Of a stretch of 64,000 nucleotides of DNA, positions 30,169 through 37,734 are shown in pieces. How positions within the stretch are numbered: the stretch's first letter is position 1; every line of letters starts with the position of its first letter. Source of the stretch: Pseudomonas sp. H1h. Lineage in GTDB: Bacteria > Pseudomonadota > Gammaproteobacteria > Pseudomonadales > Pseudomonadaceae. The translations under genes were made by a program, and so were the position numbers. The stretch lies in contig NZ_AYMJ01000013.1 in assembly GCF_000633255.1 (NCBI RefSeq), positions 62,001 to 126,000 of the forward strand. The letters are read 5' to 3'. The notes under the pieces are model-generated. The model did not search any database and had not been told where the DNA came from. It worked only from the letters and a program-made list of their open reading frames with translations.

Positions 30169-30846
30169 ATGGACAAACAGCACAAGGCCAGTATTGACGG
30201 GGATCAATGGGCGCAGTGCGTGCGGGATCGTGGGTGGCTTTGGGATGCCGCTGATGATGAGGCTGAGGCGACGTTGATCCTGGCACATGGGGCAGGGGCG
30301 CCTATGGACAGTGACTGGATGAACGATATGGCTGGGCGCCTTGCCGGGCTTGGTATCAACGTGTTGCGGTTTGAGTTTCCTTATATGGCGCAGCGGCGGG
30401 TTGATGGGGTTAAACGACCGCCGAATCCTGCGGGGAAATTGCAGGAGTGCTGGCGTGAGGTTTTCGCTGAAGTGCGACGTCATGTCGCTGGAGTTTTGGC
30501 GGTTGGCGGGAAGTCGATGGGGGGGCGGATGGCCAGTCTCTTGGCCGACGAGTTGGGCGCTGATGCGTTGGTTTGTTTGGGGTATCCGTTTTATGCGGTT
30601 GGGAAACCGGAGAAGCCTCGGGTTGAGCATTTGGCTTCTTTGCGGACTCGGACATTGATTGTTCAGGGGGAGCGGGATGCTCTTGGCAATCGGGACGCTG
30701 TCGGGGCTTACGATCTATCGCCGAGTATTGAGGTGTTTTGGTTGGCCTCTGGGGATCATGATTTGAAGCCGCTCAAGGTTTCCGGGTTTACGCATGAGCA
30801 GCATTTGGCTGCCGCCGCGCAGAAGGTGGCTGCGTTTCTTCATTGA
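30169..30846 (+). CDS. Alpha/beta hydrolase, KANL3/Tex30-like (dienelactone hydrolase fold)
   Basis: A 225-residue cytosolic hydrolase-fold protein. It has LILAHGAGAPMDSDWM for the oxyanion region and the nucleophile elbow GGKSMGGRMAS, the signature of the KANL3/Tex30 family; QGERDALGN and the GDHDL segment could supply the acid and His. ATG 30169 follows GCGAGGC; the frame extends to 30100 without a ribosome site. An Anr box sits within codons 9-13. From about 30380 on, third positions become T/G-rich and codon use departs from the neighbours, as if the gene were under weak selection or recently acquired. Substrate unknown. Confidence 0.85.
   Translation: MDKQHKASIDGDQWAQCVRDRGWLWDAADDEAEATLILAHGAGAPMDSDWMNDMAGRLAGLGINVLRFEFPYMAQRRVDGVKRPPNPAGKLQECWREVFAEVRRHVAGVLAVGGKSMGGRMASLLADELGADALVCLGYPFYAVGKPEKPRVEHLASLRTRTLIVQGERDALGNRDAVGAYDLSPSIEVFWLASGDHDLKPLKVSGFTHEQHLAAAAQKVAAFLH
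30194..30207. promoter_or_regulatory. Anr box for ccoN2, inside the divergent hydrolase gene
   Basis: TTGACGGGGATCAA matches TTGAT-N4-ATCAA at nine of ten half-site bases. It lies 121-134 bases before ccoN2 and 25 bases inside the hydrolase coding sequence. Confidence 0.75.
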
Positions 30847-31218
30847 GGTTTGGGTGTTTATCCGTTGCTGCGGTTATGGCTGCTTAGGGTTTCGCCCTTA
30901 CGGCGACTCACTTTTTTGACAAACGCCTCAAAAAAGTAAGCAAAAAAACGCTTGCTCCTACGTGCGGCCCGCTCGCTAAAGCTCGGGGTTCCTTCGCTCC
31001 GGGATTGATCCGGGAGCATCGCCTACGGTTTGCTGCGCTGCACCTCCTCTCGATGTGTTTGGCTTCGCCAAACGGTCGCTGCGCTCCCACCCCCGGATCA
31101 ATCCCTCCACTCAGCCTTCCGACGTCGCCCGTGGATCAAGATCAAAAGCTGCAGCCGAGCTAACGCTCATCCTGTTGAGTGGGGCGGCTTTGCCGCGTGG
31201 GGGATACACAAATCAAAG
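30847..31218. other. Non-coding stretch with short hairpins, probable dispersed repeat
   Basis: No gene is supported. It holds ACTTTTTTGACAAACGCCTCAAAAAAGT (an inverted repeat with A/T runs that can terminate transcripts from both sides) and several short palindromes such as TTTGGCTTCGCCAAA and GGCGGCTTTGCCGC. From memory, similar blocks recur between genes of fluorescent pseudomonads, so it is probably a dispersed repeat; this was not checked. Confidence 0.55.
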
Positions 31219-31611
31219 CCGTAGGCCTTCGCCTGCTCGCGATGGCGGCCTACGAGCCGATCAATCTCCACCTGAATACACCCATTCCAACTGTGGGAGC
31301 TGGCCTGCCAGCGAAGGCGGCCTAAGAGCCGACCAATCGCCACCTGAATACACCCATTCCAACTGTGGGAGCTGGCCTGCCAGCGAAGGCGCCCCACGAG
31401 CTGACCAATCTCCACCTGAATACACCCATTCCAACTGTGGGAGCTGGCCTGCCAGCGAAGGCGGCCTAAGAGCCGACCAATCGCCACCTGAATACACCCA
31501 TTCCAACTGTGGGAGCTGGCCTGCCAGCGAAGGCGCCCCACGAGCCGACCAATCTCCACCTGAGTCCACCCAATCCAACTGTGGGAGCGGGCTTGCTCGC
31601 GAAAGTGGCGG
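31219..31611. repeat. 72-bp tandem repeat array derived from REP sequence
   Basis: Units start at 31219 (diverged), 31291, 31363, 31435 and 31507, with a partial sixth at 31579. Each holds a REP-like core (CTGTGGGAGCTGGCCTGCCA, then GCGAAGGCG) and a constant CACCTGAATACACCCATTCC segment. Units alternate between two variants (GCGGCCTAAGAGCCGACC and GCGCCCCACGAGCCGACC), so the true period is 144 bp. Because 72 is a multiple of three, long open frames appear on both strands; they have no ribosome sites. Confidence 0.92.
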
Positions 31612-31617
31612 CCCAGT

Positions 31618-31791
31618 CACCGCCCAAATCGAGGACAATTTCCGGCTCTTCATGCCCCGTTTAAATTACACGAAGCGTTACGTGATAAGGGCTACAACAC
31701 CTTGCGCCGTTACCTACACGTACGCCAGAATCCGCCGGCTTACGCGGCTATGAAGTGGTTGTATCGTTTCCCTGTCACTGAAAAACAGTGA
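31618..31791 (+). pseudogene. Remnant of a coding sequence (C-terminal fragment)
   Basis: A 57-codon open stretch without a start codon or ribosome site, ending at TGA 31789-31791. Its protein-like text (LHEALRDKGYNTLRRYLHVR, then QNPPAYAAMKWLYRF) reads like the C-terminus of a real gene cut off by the repeat array on its left. I cannot name the family. Confidence 0.35.
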
Positions 31792-31961
31792 TCGGGTTTG
31801 GTAGCCCGATTCGGTACCGCCGTATGGCGCCACCTTGTTCAGCCTTATTTTTGCGGCTGCGTTTTATATGGTGGACATGCGTGGGGCTCATTCGTGAGCG
31901 CCGGGTTTCCGTATCGACCGGTCTACCAACCCGCGCATGGCCGCCACCCATCGTTTGGTAG
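31791..31961 (+). ncRNA. Structured leader RNA upstream of the DUF6124-type gene (candidate)
   Basis: Several stems are visible. ATCGGG-tttggtag-CCCGAT is at 31791-31810. A long stem pairs GGTGGACATGCGTGGG (31870-31885) with CCCGCGCATGGCCGCCACC (31930-31948). It encloses GCTCA-TTCG-TGAGC (31886-31899, a UUCG tetraloop) and CCGG...CCGG (31901-31921), giving a multibranch fold. TTGGTAG occurs twice (31798-31804, 31955-31961), each complementary to CTACCAA at 31923-31929. The region ends 43 bases before the start codon of the gene at 32005. Function is unknown. Confidence 0.55.
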
Positions 31962-32004
31962 CGAGGGTGATGGCTCTTATTTATTTCGATACGAGACTTC
32001 ATCC

Positions 32005-32370
32005 ATGTTCAAAATCACACCAAACCCACCGCACACAGATCCAATCCCCCACGCCCCCGCGCTTGATCCGCAAAAGGTCAAAGAGGCCACCGATCGCGCC
32101 CTCGACTATTACCTCAAACCCGAAGACCTGGGCGCTCCCCAAAACTCGTCCAGATTTCGCCCCGTCTATCTCGTCGACCCCACGCTGTATGACGAAACCC
32201 TGCTGGTCGAAGCGAGCGAGTCGCTTTCATACGCCCACGCCGTGGCCGGCAACATCGCCAACTCAATCGGCGGCCCGGAGCGCAAACCGCTGCTGGCGCT
32301 GCAACAGCTGATCATGTTGAACGAGCTGCTGGTAAATCGACTTCTGGACCGGCTGCGCTTGCCGCAGTAA
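32005..32370 (+). CDS. DUF6124/DUF3077-type small protein
   Basis: A 121-residue cytosolic protein. It starts MFKITPNPP, continues VKEATDRALDYYLKP and ends in a helical part (LLVEASESLSYAHAVAGNIA ... LQQLIMLNELLVNRLLDR), the pattern of small proteins that are abundant and multi-copy in fluorescent pseudomonads and are filed under DUF3077/DUF6124. No function is established. The ATG at 32005 was taken because the upstream in-frame extension runs through the leader's stems. A strong bidirectional terminator follows. Confidence 0.75.
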   Translation: MFKITPNPPHTDPIPHAPALDPQKVKEATDRALDYYLKPEDLGAPQNSSRFRPVYLVDPTLYDETLLVEASESLSYAHAVAGNIANSIGGPERKPLLALQQLIMLNELLVNRLLDRLRLPQ

Positions 32371-32403
32371 TCGCGGGTAACCGCGTGTAACGCCAAATCA
32401 AAA

Positions 32404-32439
32404 ACAAAAAACCGGATAGCTCTCACTATCCGGTTTTTT
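32404..32439. terminator. Bidirectional Rho-independent terminator
   Basis: AAAAAACCGGATAG-ctctca-CTATCCGGTTTTTT: a perfect stem with A- and T-runs. It serves the DUF6124-type gene from the left and the toxin gene from the right. Confidence 0.92.
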
Positions 32440-32487
32440 GTTATCACCAACTCAATACATTTTCCGAGGAACCGGCCAGCCAGTTAA

Positions 32488-32907
32488 TCAAAAGTCGTCG
32501 AGGTCGGAATAGATGACTTTTCCCACAACCCATGGCTCAACAATCTCGCAATGCACCGTGCGCAGAAATGAACCCCACTCACTCCGGTTATGGGCATCGG
32601 GGCCAGTGATTGTCAGCAAAAGGTATTCATCCCGGAAAGCATCGTAGGCGTAGATAAGCCAGAAGTCGTTGTCAGGATCGTCAATCAGGGCAGTTCGATA
32701 ATACTGGCGGTCTATTTTCGCCCACCGCGACTGGTTCGCTTGGGTGCTGGCCAGGTGGATGTGGTGCATATCGCTGAGGTCGAGTCGTTCGTCTCGCCCG
32801 AAAAGAACGGGCAGTTCACCGCACACTTTGTAGTTATAAAAATGAGCGGCGAAGTTTTTCCAGTTGTTGATTTGTTCGAAAAGCGCAGAGATTTTGACTG
32901 CTGGCAT
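32488..32907 (-). CDS. YafO-family type II toxin
   Basis: A 139-residue protein. HFYNYKVCGELPVLFGRDERLDL, followed by HHIHLASTQ, matches the core of E. coli YafO (the SYKRDGVLPDIFGRD and HIHL segments as I recall them), a ribosome-dependent mRNA endonuclease. The remainder (DFWLIYAYDAFRDEYLLLTITGPDAH) also fits. It lies six bases after a small upstream gene in the position of the antitoxin. It may slow growth under stress or stabilise the region. Confidence 0.78.
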   Translation of the reverse strand: MPAVKISALFEQINNWKNFAAHFYNYKVCGELPVLFGRDERLDLSDMHHIHLASTQANQSRWAKIDRQYYRTALIDDPDNDFWLIYAYDAFRDEYLLLTITGPDAHNRSEWGSFLRTVHCEIVEPWVVGKVIYSDLDDF

Positions 32908-32913
32908 CTATGG

Positions 32914-33060
32914 CTACTTTGTTATGGGTAGCTTGCCAGTGATCACATATTTATCGAACGCTTTCTGCCCATCACGCGCGGCTTGCCGGACATCAAGAAA
33001 AGTCAGTTCATCGCGAATGACTTTTTTAACCGGCTTGTCGATCTTTCTGGTGGTGGCCAT
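32914..33060 (-). CDS. Putative antitoxin partner of the YafO-type toxin
   Basis: A 48-residue, strongly basic N-terminus (MATTRKIDKPVKKVIRDEL) followed by TFLDVRQAARDGQKAFDKYVITGKLPITK. The start is fixed by GGAGG five bases before the ATG at 33060. It is far shorter than E. coli YafN and I do not recognise a DNA-binding fold, but the order (small gene first, toxin second, gap of six bases) is that of a toxin-antitoxin operon. Confidence 0.65.
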   Translation of the reverse strand: MATTRKIDKPVKKVIRDELTFLDVRQAARDGQKAFDKYVITGKLPITK

Positions 33061-33218
33061 CGGAGCCTCCAAAGGAGATGTATTCATACTGACCAGCTTA
33101 AGGGATTGGGTATCTACCGGCAAACGATAGAGCCCTCCCAAAAAACGCACCAGTCAGCGGATTCTGGCGTGTTTGTAGGGCATGACGCCCCAATGTGTAG
33201 TCACGCGTGAGCCACAAT

Positions 33219-33256
33219 AAAAAAACCCGGAAGCTCTCGCTATCCGGGTTTTTCGT
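33219..33256. terminator. Rho-independent terminator after aer
   Basis: AAAAAACCCGGAAG-ctctc-GCTATCCGGGTTTTT, with one imperfect pair region. It ends the leftward aer transcript and closely resembles the terminator at 32404. Confidence 0.85.
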
Positions 33257-33269
33257 ATCACCCATCCAA

Positions 33270-34835
33270 TCAGCGGTTAAACCGCTCCACCAACGAATAC
33301 TGCGTATTAGCCGTCTTGGTCAGCTCTTCACTCAGCAACGCCGAGTTATGCGCCTGTTCCGACGTCTGATCCGCCAGTTCCGAAATATTGCTGATGTTGC
33401 GGCTGATTTCTTCAGCCACCGCACTTTGCTCTTCCGTCGCCGCAGCAATCTGCGTGGTCATGTCGGTGATGTTGGCCACTGCTTCGCTGATGCCGACCAA
33501 CGCCTGATCCGCTTCCAGCACCCGCGCCACACCTTCTTCGGCCTGACGATGCCCGGCTTCCATGGTTTGCACGGCGCTTGACGCGGTCTGCTGCAACTTC
33601 GCGATCAAGGCATGGATCTGCCCGGTCGATTCGCTGGTGCGTTGCGCCAATTGGCGGACTTCGTCGGCTACCACGGCAAAACCACGGCCCATCTCGCCGG
33701 CACGCGCTGCTTCAATCGCAGCGTTCAGAGCCAGCAGGTTGGTCTGGTCAGCGATGCCTTTGATCACGTCGACCACGCCGCCGATTTCGTCGCTGTCCTT
33801 GGCCAGTTGCGTCACGGTCAGGCCGGTTTCACCCACGACCACGGACAAACGCTGAATGGCTTCGCGGGTTTCCCCGGCGATGTCGCGGCCGCGACCGGTC
33901 AGGCGATTGGCTTCCTGAGTCGCGTCGGCGGTGCGCTGTACGTGGCTCGCCACTTCTTGCGTGGTGGCGGCCATCTGGTTGACGGCGGTGGCGACCTGTT
34001 CGGTTTCCACGCGCTGACGTTCCAGGCCGCTGGAGCTGTTGTGCGCCAGCGCGTCGGATTGCTTGGCCTGATCGGTCAGGTGTTCGGCGGTGTCCTGCAG
34101 ACGGGTCAGGCAGGTTTTCAGACGCGCTTCCTGGCTGAGGATCGACATTTCCAGACGCGCCTGCGCGCCTCGGCTGTCGGTGTACATCTGTGCGATCAGC
34201 GGGTCTGAGGTGGTTTGCTCGGCCAGACGCAGCAGGCGCTTGAGCCCGCGTTGCTGCCATTGCAGGCCCATCAGGCCCAGCGGCACCGACAGACCGGCGG
34301 CGAGGGCGAAGCCCCAGTGCGAGTTCAGGGTCGCGCCGATCACGAAGCTCAGTTGGCTGACCAGAATGAACGGCAGCCAGTCCTGCAGCACCGGCAGCCA
34401 TTTATCGCTGGAAGGGATCGCCGACTTGCCTTGGTTGATGCGTTGGTAGAGCGCTTCGGCTCGGCGGATCTGTTCGGCGGTGGGTTTGATCCGCACCGAC
34501 TCGTAACCGACCACCTGATTGCCGTCGAACACCGGTGTTACATAGGCGTTAACCCAGTAATGGTCACCGGTCTTGCAGCGATTCTTGACAATGCCCATCC
34601 ATGGCAAGCCTTGTTTCAGTGTGCCCCACATGTGCGAGAACACCGCAGCCGGGACGTCGGGGTGACGGACCAGGTTGTGCGGCGCACGGATCAGCTCTTC
34701 ACGCGAAAACCCGCTGATCTCGACGAAAGCGTCGTTGCAGTAGGTGATCACGCCCTTGGCGTCGGTTGTGGAAATCAACCGCTGCTGAGCCGGGAAAGTC
34801 CGTTCGCGTTGTGTAATGGGCTGGTTATTACGCAT
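33270..34835 (-). CDS. aer: Aerotaxis/energy-taxis receptor Aer
   Basis: A 521-residue chemoreceptor without periplasmic sensing domain. The N-terminal PAS domain (about 18-115; [23 protein letters not shown]) should bind FAD and read redox state. Two membrane segments lie at about 150-195, followed by a HAMP-like region and the methyl-accepting signalling domain with the invariant hairpin tip [24 protein letters not shown]. No CheB/R-binding pentapeptide is present at the end. It steers the cell toward oxygen or respirable conditions. Its place beside the cco genes repeats the P. aeruginosa order. Confidence 0.93.
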   Translation of the reverse strand: MRNNQPITQRERTFPAQQRLISTTDAKGVITYCNDAFVEISGFSREELIRAPHNLVRHPDVPAAVFSHMWGTLKQGLPWMGIVKNRCKTGDHYWVNAYVTPVFDGNQVVGYESVRIKPTAEQIRRAEALYQRINQGKSAIPSSDKWLPVLQDWLPFILVSQLSFVIGATLNSHWGFALAAGLSVPLGLMGLQWQQRGLKRLLRLAEQTTSDPLIAQMYTDSRGAQARLEMSILSQEARLKTCLTRLQDTAEHLTDQAKQSDALAHNSSSGLERQRVETEQVATAVNQMAATTQEVASHVQRTADATQEANRLTGRGRDIAGETREAIQRLSVVVGETGLTVTQLAKDSDEIGGVVDVIKGIADQTNLLALNAAIEAARAGEMGRGFAVVADEVRQLAQRTSESTGQIHALIAKLQQTASSAVQTMEAGHRQAEEGVARVLEADQALVGISEAVANITDMTTQIAAATEEQSAVAEEISRNISNISELADQTSEQAHNSALLSEELTKTANTQYSLVERFNR

Positions 34836-34937
34836 GGTTTTTCAATCCGCAAGGCTTTGAAAGGTTGTCGGCGGTGACAGCTTTTTATTGAAATTTTTTT
34901 TCAATATTCAGCACGGCGTCGCAAAACGGCACTTGTC

Positions 34938-35729
34938 TCAGCCGGCGAGCATCGGATAAGTGAACAGGCCAAAATGCAGCAGATTCAGCCCAAAGTGCGT
35001 GGCGATCGCCGCACCGAGGCCGCCAAAACGGTAGGCCAGACCATAGCCAACCCCCGCCAGGCCCGCCAGCAGCACCCAGTGCCACCCGGCGCCAAAGTGC
35101 GCCAGGGCAAAGACCAGCGAAGCCAGCAGCAGGGCGAGGTTGTCGCCATGGGGCAAGTGCTTGAAGAGCCGGCTCAGGCCTCCCTGTATATAGCCGCGAA
35201 ACAGTGCTTCCTCGACCAGTGTCACCAGCAGCAGATTGTTCAGCAGCCACAGCCATGCCTGATCGGGCCATTTCGGCGCCCAGGCAATCATCCCGAGCAA
35301 TAGCGCGCCGCCCAGCGCGAGGATTGCGCTTAATGTCAGGGCGAAGACGCTGGCGTACGCCGTCTGACGCAGTGAGCGTGCCGCGACAATCCATGGGCAG
35401 GCCAGCAACAGCCAGAAGCCGATCAAGGGCTTGTCCAGATTCAGGTACATCACGAATGGCACGGCGTCGTCGGTGAACCGCAGCCGGGCAATGGCCCGAC
35501 CGTTGTCGAACCCCGGCAACCAGTGCAGCGCCAGCGACAGGGCGAGGAAGATGAACACCGCATGCCCCAGCAGACGCGCCACCGGCACCTGCTGTTGGCG
35601 CACGGCAAAAGCGGTTATCAACAACAGACCCAGAGTAATCAGTGCGAGCCAGCCGAGGTGGCCAATACTCAGCGCCCATCCGTAACCGAGGCTGAGAAGT
35701 GCCAGATAGAGCCAAGGCAACGCCTTCAT
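34938..35729 (-). CDS. CPBP family intramembrane metalloprotease
   Basis: A 263-residue protein with about eight membrane helices. The CPBP (Rce1-like, Abi) motifs are complete: EExxxR at Glu173, Glu174 and Arg178 (LVEEALFRGYIQG), FxxxH ending at His211 (FALAHF) and HFxxN at His245 and Asn249 (HFGLN). Such proteins cleave within the membrane or act in immunity to bacteriocins; the substrate here is unknown. It is followed by an AT-rich inverted repeat (TTGAAATTTTTTTTCAA) and then aer in the same direction. Confidence 0.88.
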   Translation of the reverse strand: MKALPWLYLALLSLGYGWALSIGHLGWLALITLGLLLITAFAVRQQQVPVARLLGHAVFIFLALSLALHWLPGFDNGRAIARLRFTDDAVPFVMYLNLDKPLIGFWLLLACPWIVAARSLRQTAYASVFALTLSAILALGGALLLGMIAWAPKWPDQAWLWLLNNLLLVTLVEEALFRGYIQGGLSRLFKHLPHGDNLALLLASLVFALAHFGAGWHWVLLAGLAGVGYGLAYRFGGLGAAIATHFGLNLLHFGLFTYPMLAG

Positions 35730-35852
35730 CGAAAGTCCATGTGCAGAATTGGGTGGAAGGGCTTTCTACACGGACGGAGGCGTGGGGACAAGTAAAGGTG
35801 CGGCGGGATGCGGGGACAACACACAAACCTGTGACCAGACGCAAAACTCATG

Positions 35853-35940
35853 GTGGGAGCGGGCTTGCTCGCGAATGCGGTGCGTCAGTCGACACATCCA
35901 CTGGCTGTGACACCGCATTCGCGAGCAAGCCCGCTCCCAC
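35853..35940. repeat. Inverted REP pair
   Basis: GTGGGAGCGGGCTTGCTCGC and GCGAGCAAGCCCGCTCCCAC are perfect inverses around a 48-base centre. Confidence 0.92.
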
Positions 35941-35965
35941 AGGGGGGCTGTGTGTGAATGAGGCA

Positions 35966-36652
35966 TCAGCGCAAGTTGAGTTTCGCCGCCGCGCGCTCGG
36001 TGATTTCCGTGCGCAGTTTCAACGATGGCGCTGCGCGCAGGCAGGCTTCCTCGACGATAGCGCGCGGCGCTGTTTGCGGGCTGCCCGACTCGAATGGCGG
36101 CGCCGGTGCATATTCCAGTTGCAGTTGAATCAACTGTGCGGCCTCGGTCCCCACCAGTTCTTCGGCCAGCACCAATGCAAAGTCGATCCCCGCCGTAATC
36201 CCTCCACCGGTAAACAGATTGCCGTCGCGCACCACCCGATCCTGCACTGCAATCGCGCCGAGTTTCGGCAACAGTTCGTGATAGGCCCAGTGCGTGGTGG
36301 CGCGTTTACTTTGCAGCAGACCCGCGGCGCCCAGCACCAGCGAACCGGTGCACACCGAGGTCACATACTGTGCCTGCGCCGCCTGGCGCTTGATGAAATT
36401 CAGCGTGCGCTGGTCCTCCATCAACGCGCCGACTCCCGCGCCGCCGGGCACGCAGATCACATCCAGGTCCGGACAGTCGTCGAAGCTGATGGTCGGTTTC
36501 AGCAGCAGGCCGGTGCTCGCGGTGACCGGCACCAGATCCTTCCAGATCAGGTGCATCTTTACGTCCGGCAGCGAGGCCAGCACGTCATAAGGGCCGGTCA
36601 GGTCCAGTTGCTGCACCTGTGGAAACAACAGAAAACCGATCTGCAACGTCAT
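35966..36652 (-). CDS. inhA: Isonitrile hydratase, DJ-1/PfpI family
   Basis: A 228-residue protein, the same length as isonitrile hydratase of P. putida, which converts isonitriles to N-substituted formamides. The nucleophile elbow SVCTGS places the catalytic Cys at position 101, the residue known for that enzyme. Start MTLQIGFLLFPQVQQLDLTGP is the family N-terminus; GGAG nine bases before the ATG at 36652 supports it. It is divergent from a GlxA-type regulator with a DJ-1 domain of its own, a pairing seen for this family. The natural substrate in this strain is unknown. Confidence 0.85.
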   Translation of the reverse strand: MTLQIGFLLFPQVQQLDLTGPYDVLASLPDVKMHLIWKDLVPVTASTGLLLKPTISFDDCPDLDVICVPGGAGVGALMEDQRTLNFIKRQAAQAQYVTSVCTGSLVLGAAGLLQSKRATTHWAYHELLPKLGAIAVQDRVVRDGNLFTGGGITAGIDFALVLAEELVGTEAAQLIQLQLEYAPAPPFESGSPQTAPRAIVEEACLRAAPSLKLRTEITERAAAKLNLR

Positions 36653-36704
36653 GGGGTATTTCTCCATTAGGGGGTGGACGGCTTCACTGTAGGCGCGTAG
36701 GTTC

Positions 36705-36718
36705 TGGCGTATACGCCA
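36705..36718. promoter_or_regulatory. Candidate operator between inhA and the GlxA-type regulator
   Basis: TGGCGTATACGCCA is a perfect 14-base palindrome 53 bases before inhA and 24 bases before the regulator gene. A half site TACGCCA repeats at about 36733, next to the regulator's start. A self-regulating AraC-type activator would fit. Confidence 0.55.
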
Positions 36719-36741
36719 ATAACCCCACCAATTACGCCAAA

Positions 36742-37734
36742 ATGCCCAAAGCCATTCATGTACTCGCGTTTGCCAACATGCAAATCCTCGACGTCACCGG
36801 GCCATTGCAAGTGTTCGCCTCCGCCAACGACATCGCCCGCCAGCGCGGTTTGCCCGTGCCGTATGCGCAGTCGGTGATTGCCCGCGAGGGCGGGGCAGTG
36901 ATGTCATCGGCTGGGTTGGCGGTGCTGGCCGAGCCGTTGCCGCAAGAGGCCAGCGATACCTTGATCATTGCCGGCGGCTGGGGCATTTACCCGGCGGCCG
37001 AAGATGTGGCGCTGGTGGACTGGGTGCGCGAACACGCCGCCACCTGCCGACGCGTGGCCTCGGTGTGTACGGGCGCTTTTCTGTTGGCGGCCAGCGGCTG
37101 GCTCGACGGCCGCCGCGTGGTTACCCACTGGACCCGCTGCGAGCAACTGGCGCAGCAGCATCCGAAGCTGCAGGTCGAAGCCAATCCGATTTTCATCAAC
37201 GACGGCCCGGTCTGGACCTCGGCGGGTGTCACCGCCGGCATCGATCTGGCGCTGGCGATGGTCGAACAGGACCTCGGTCGCGACATCGCCCTCGACGTCG
37301 CCCGGCATCTGGTGGTGTTCCTCAAACGCCCCGGCGGGCAGTCACAGTTCAGCGTGACCCTGGCGCTGCAAAATCAGGGCAACCGTTTTGACGAGCTGCA
37401 CGCCTGGATCGCCGAAAACCTCACCTGCGACCTCGGCGTGCCGACCCTGGCCGAACAGGCCGGCATGAGCGAGCGCAGCTTCGTGCGCCACTACCGCGCC
37501 GACACCGGCCAGACCCCGGCCCGCGCCATCGAACTGATCCGCGTCGAGACGGCGCGGCGCTTGCTCAGTGACACCGGGCTGCCGGTCAAACGCATCGCCG
37601 CCAATTGCGGATTTGGCAGCGAGGAGACATTGCGCCGCAGTTTCCTGCGGGCGATTGGCGTGACGCCGCAGGCGTATCGGGAGCGGTTTTCGGTCAGTGC
37701 TGTTGCAGATCAAGCCTCGGCTTCCGCCACCTGA
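36742..37734 (+). CDS. GlxA family transcriptional regulator (DJ-1-like domain plus AraC helix-turn-helix)
   Basis: A 330-residue regulator. Residues about 1-190 form a DJ-1/PfpI-like sensor (HVLAFANMQILDVTGPLQVF ... SVCTGAFLLAASGWLDGRRVVTHW), which keeps the Cys of the elbow. Residues about 215-315 form an AraC/XylS DNA-binding domain with both helix-turn-helix parts (LAEQAGMSERSFVRHYRADTG and IAANCGFGSEETLRRSFLRAIG). The ATG at 36742 has no evident ribosome site, and an in-frame extension to 36619 would run across the divergent promoter. It probably controls inhA. Confidence 0.87.
   Translation: MPKAIHVLAFANMQILDVTGPLQVFASANDIARQRGLPVPYAQSVIAREGGAVMSSAGLAVLAEPLPQEASDTLIIAGGWGIYPAAEDVALVDWVREHAATCRRVASVCTGAFLLAASGWLDGRRVVTHWTRCEQLAQQHPKLQVEANPIFINDGPVWTSAGVTAGIDLALAMVEQDLGRDIALDVARHLVVFLKRPGGQSQFSVTLALQNQGNRFDELHAWIAENLTCDLGVPTLAEQAGMSERSFVRHYRADTGQTPARAIELIRVETARRLLSDTGLPVKRIAANCGFGSEETLRRSFLRAIGVTPQAYRERFSVSAVADQASASAT

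Noticed and set aside
30908..31090. 60-codon minus frame in the non-coding block after the hydrolase gene
   Set aside because: It runs through short palindromes, has no ribosome site, and its text is typical of translated intergenic repeats.
31055..31753. Open frames on both strands through the tandem array, coding for repeated peptides
   Set aside because: The repeat length is a multiple of three, which keeps frames open by chance; no ribosome sites, and the unit is a REP-like DNA element.
34891..34908. Inverted repeat TTGAAATTTTTTTTCAA near aer, considered as an Anr box or terminator
   Set aside because: Spacing and inner bases do not fit TTGAT-N4-ATCAA, and it has no GC-rich stem; its role is unclear.
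34885..35844. 319-codon minus frame overlapping the CPBP protease gene
   Set aside because: The other frame (34938-35729) has all three CPBP motifs and a proper start; this one has no domain text.
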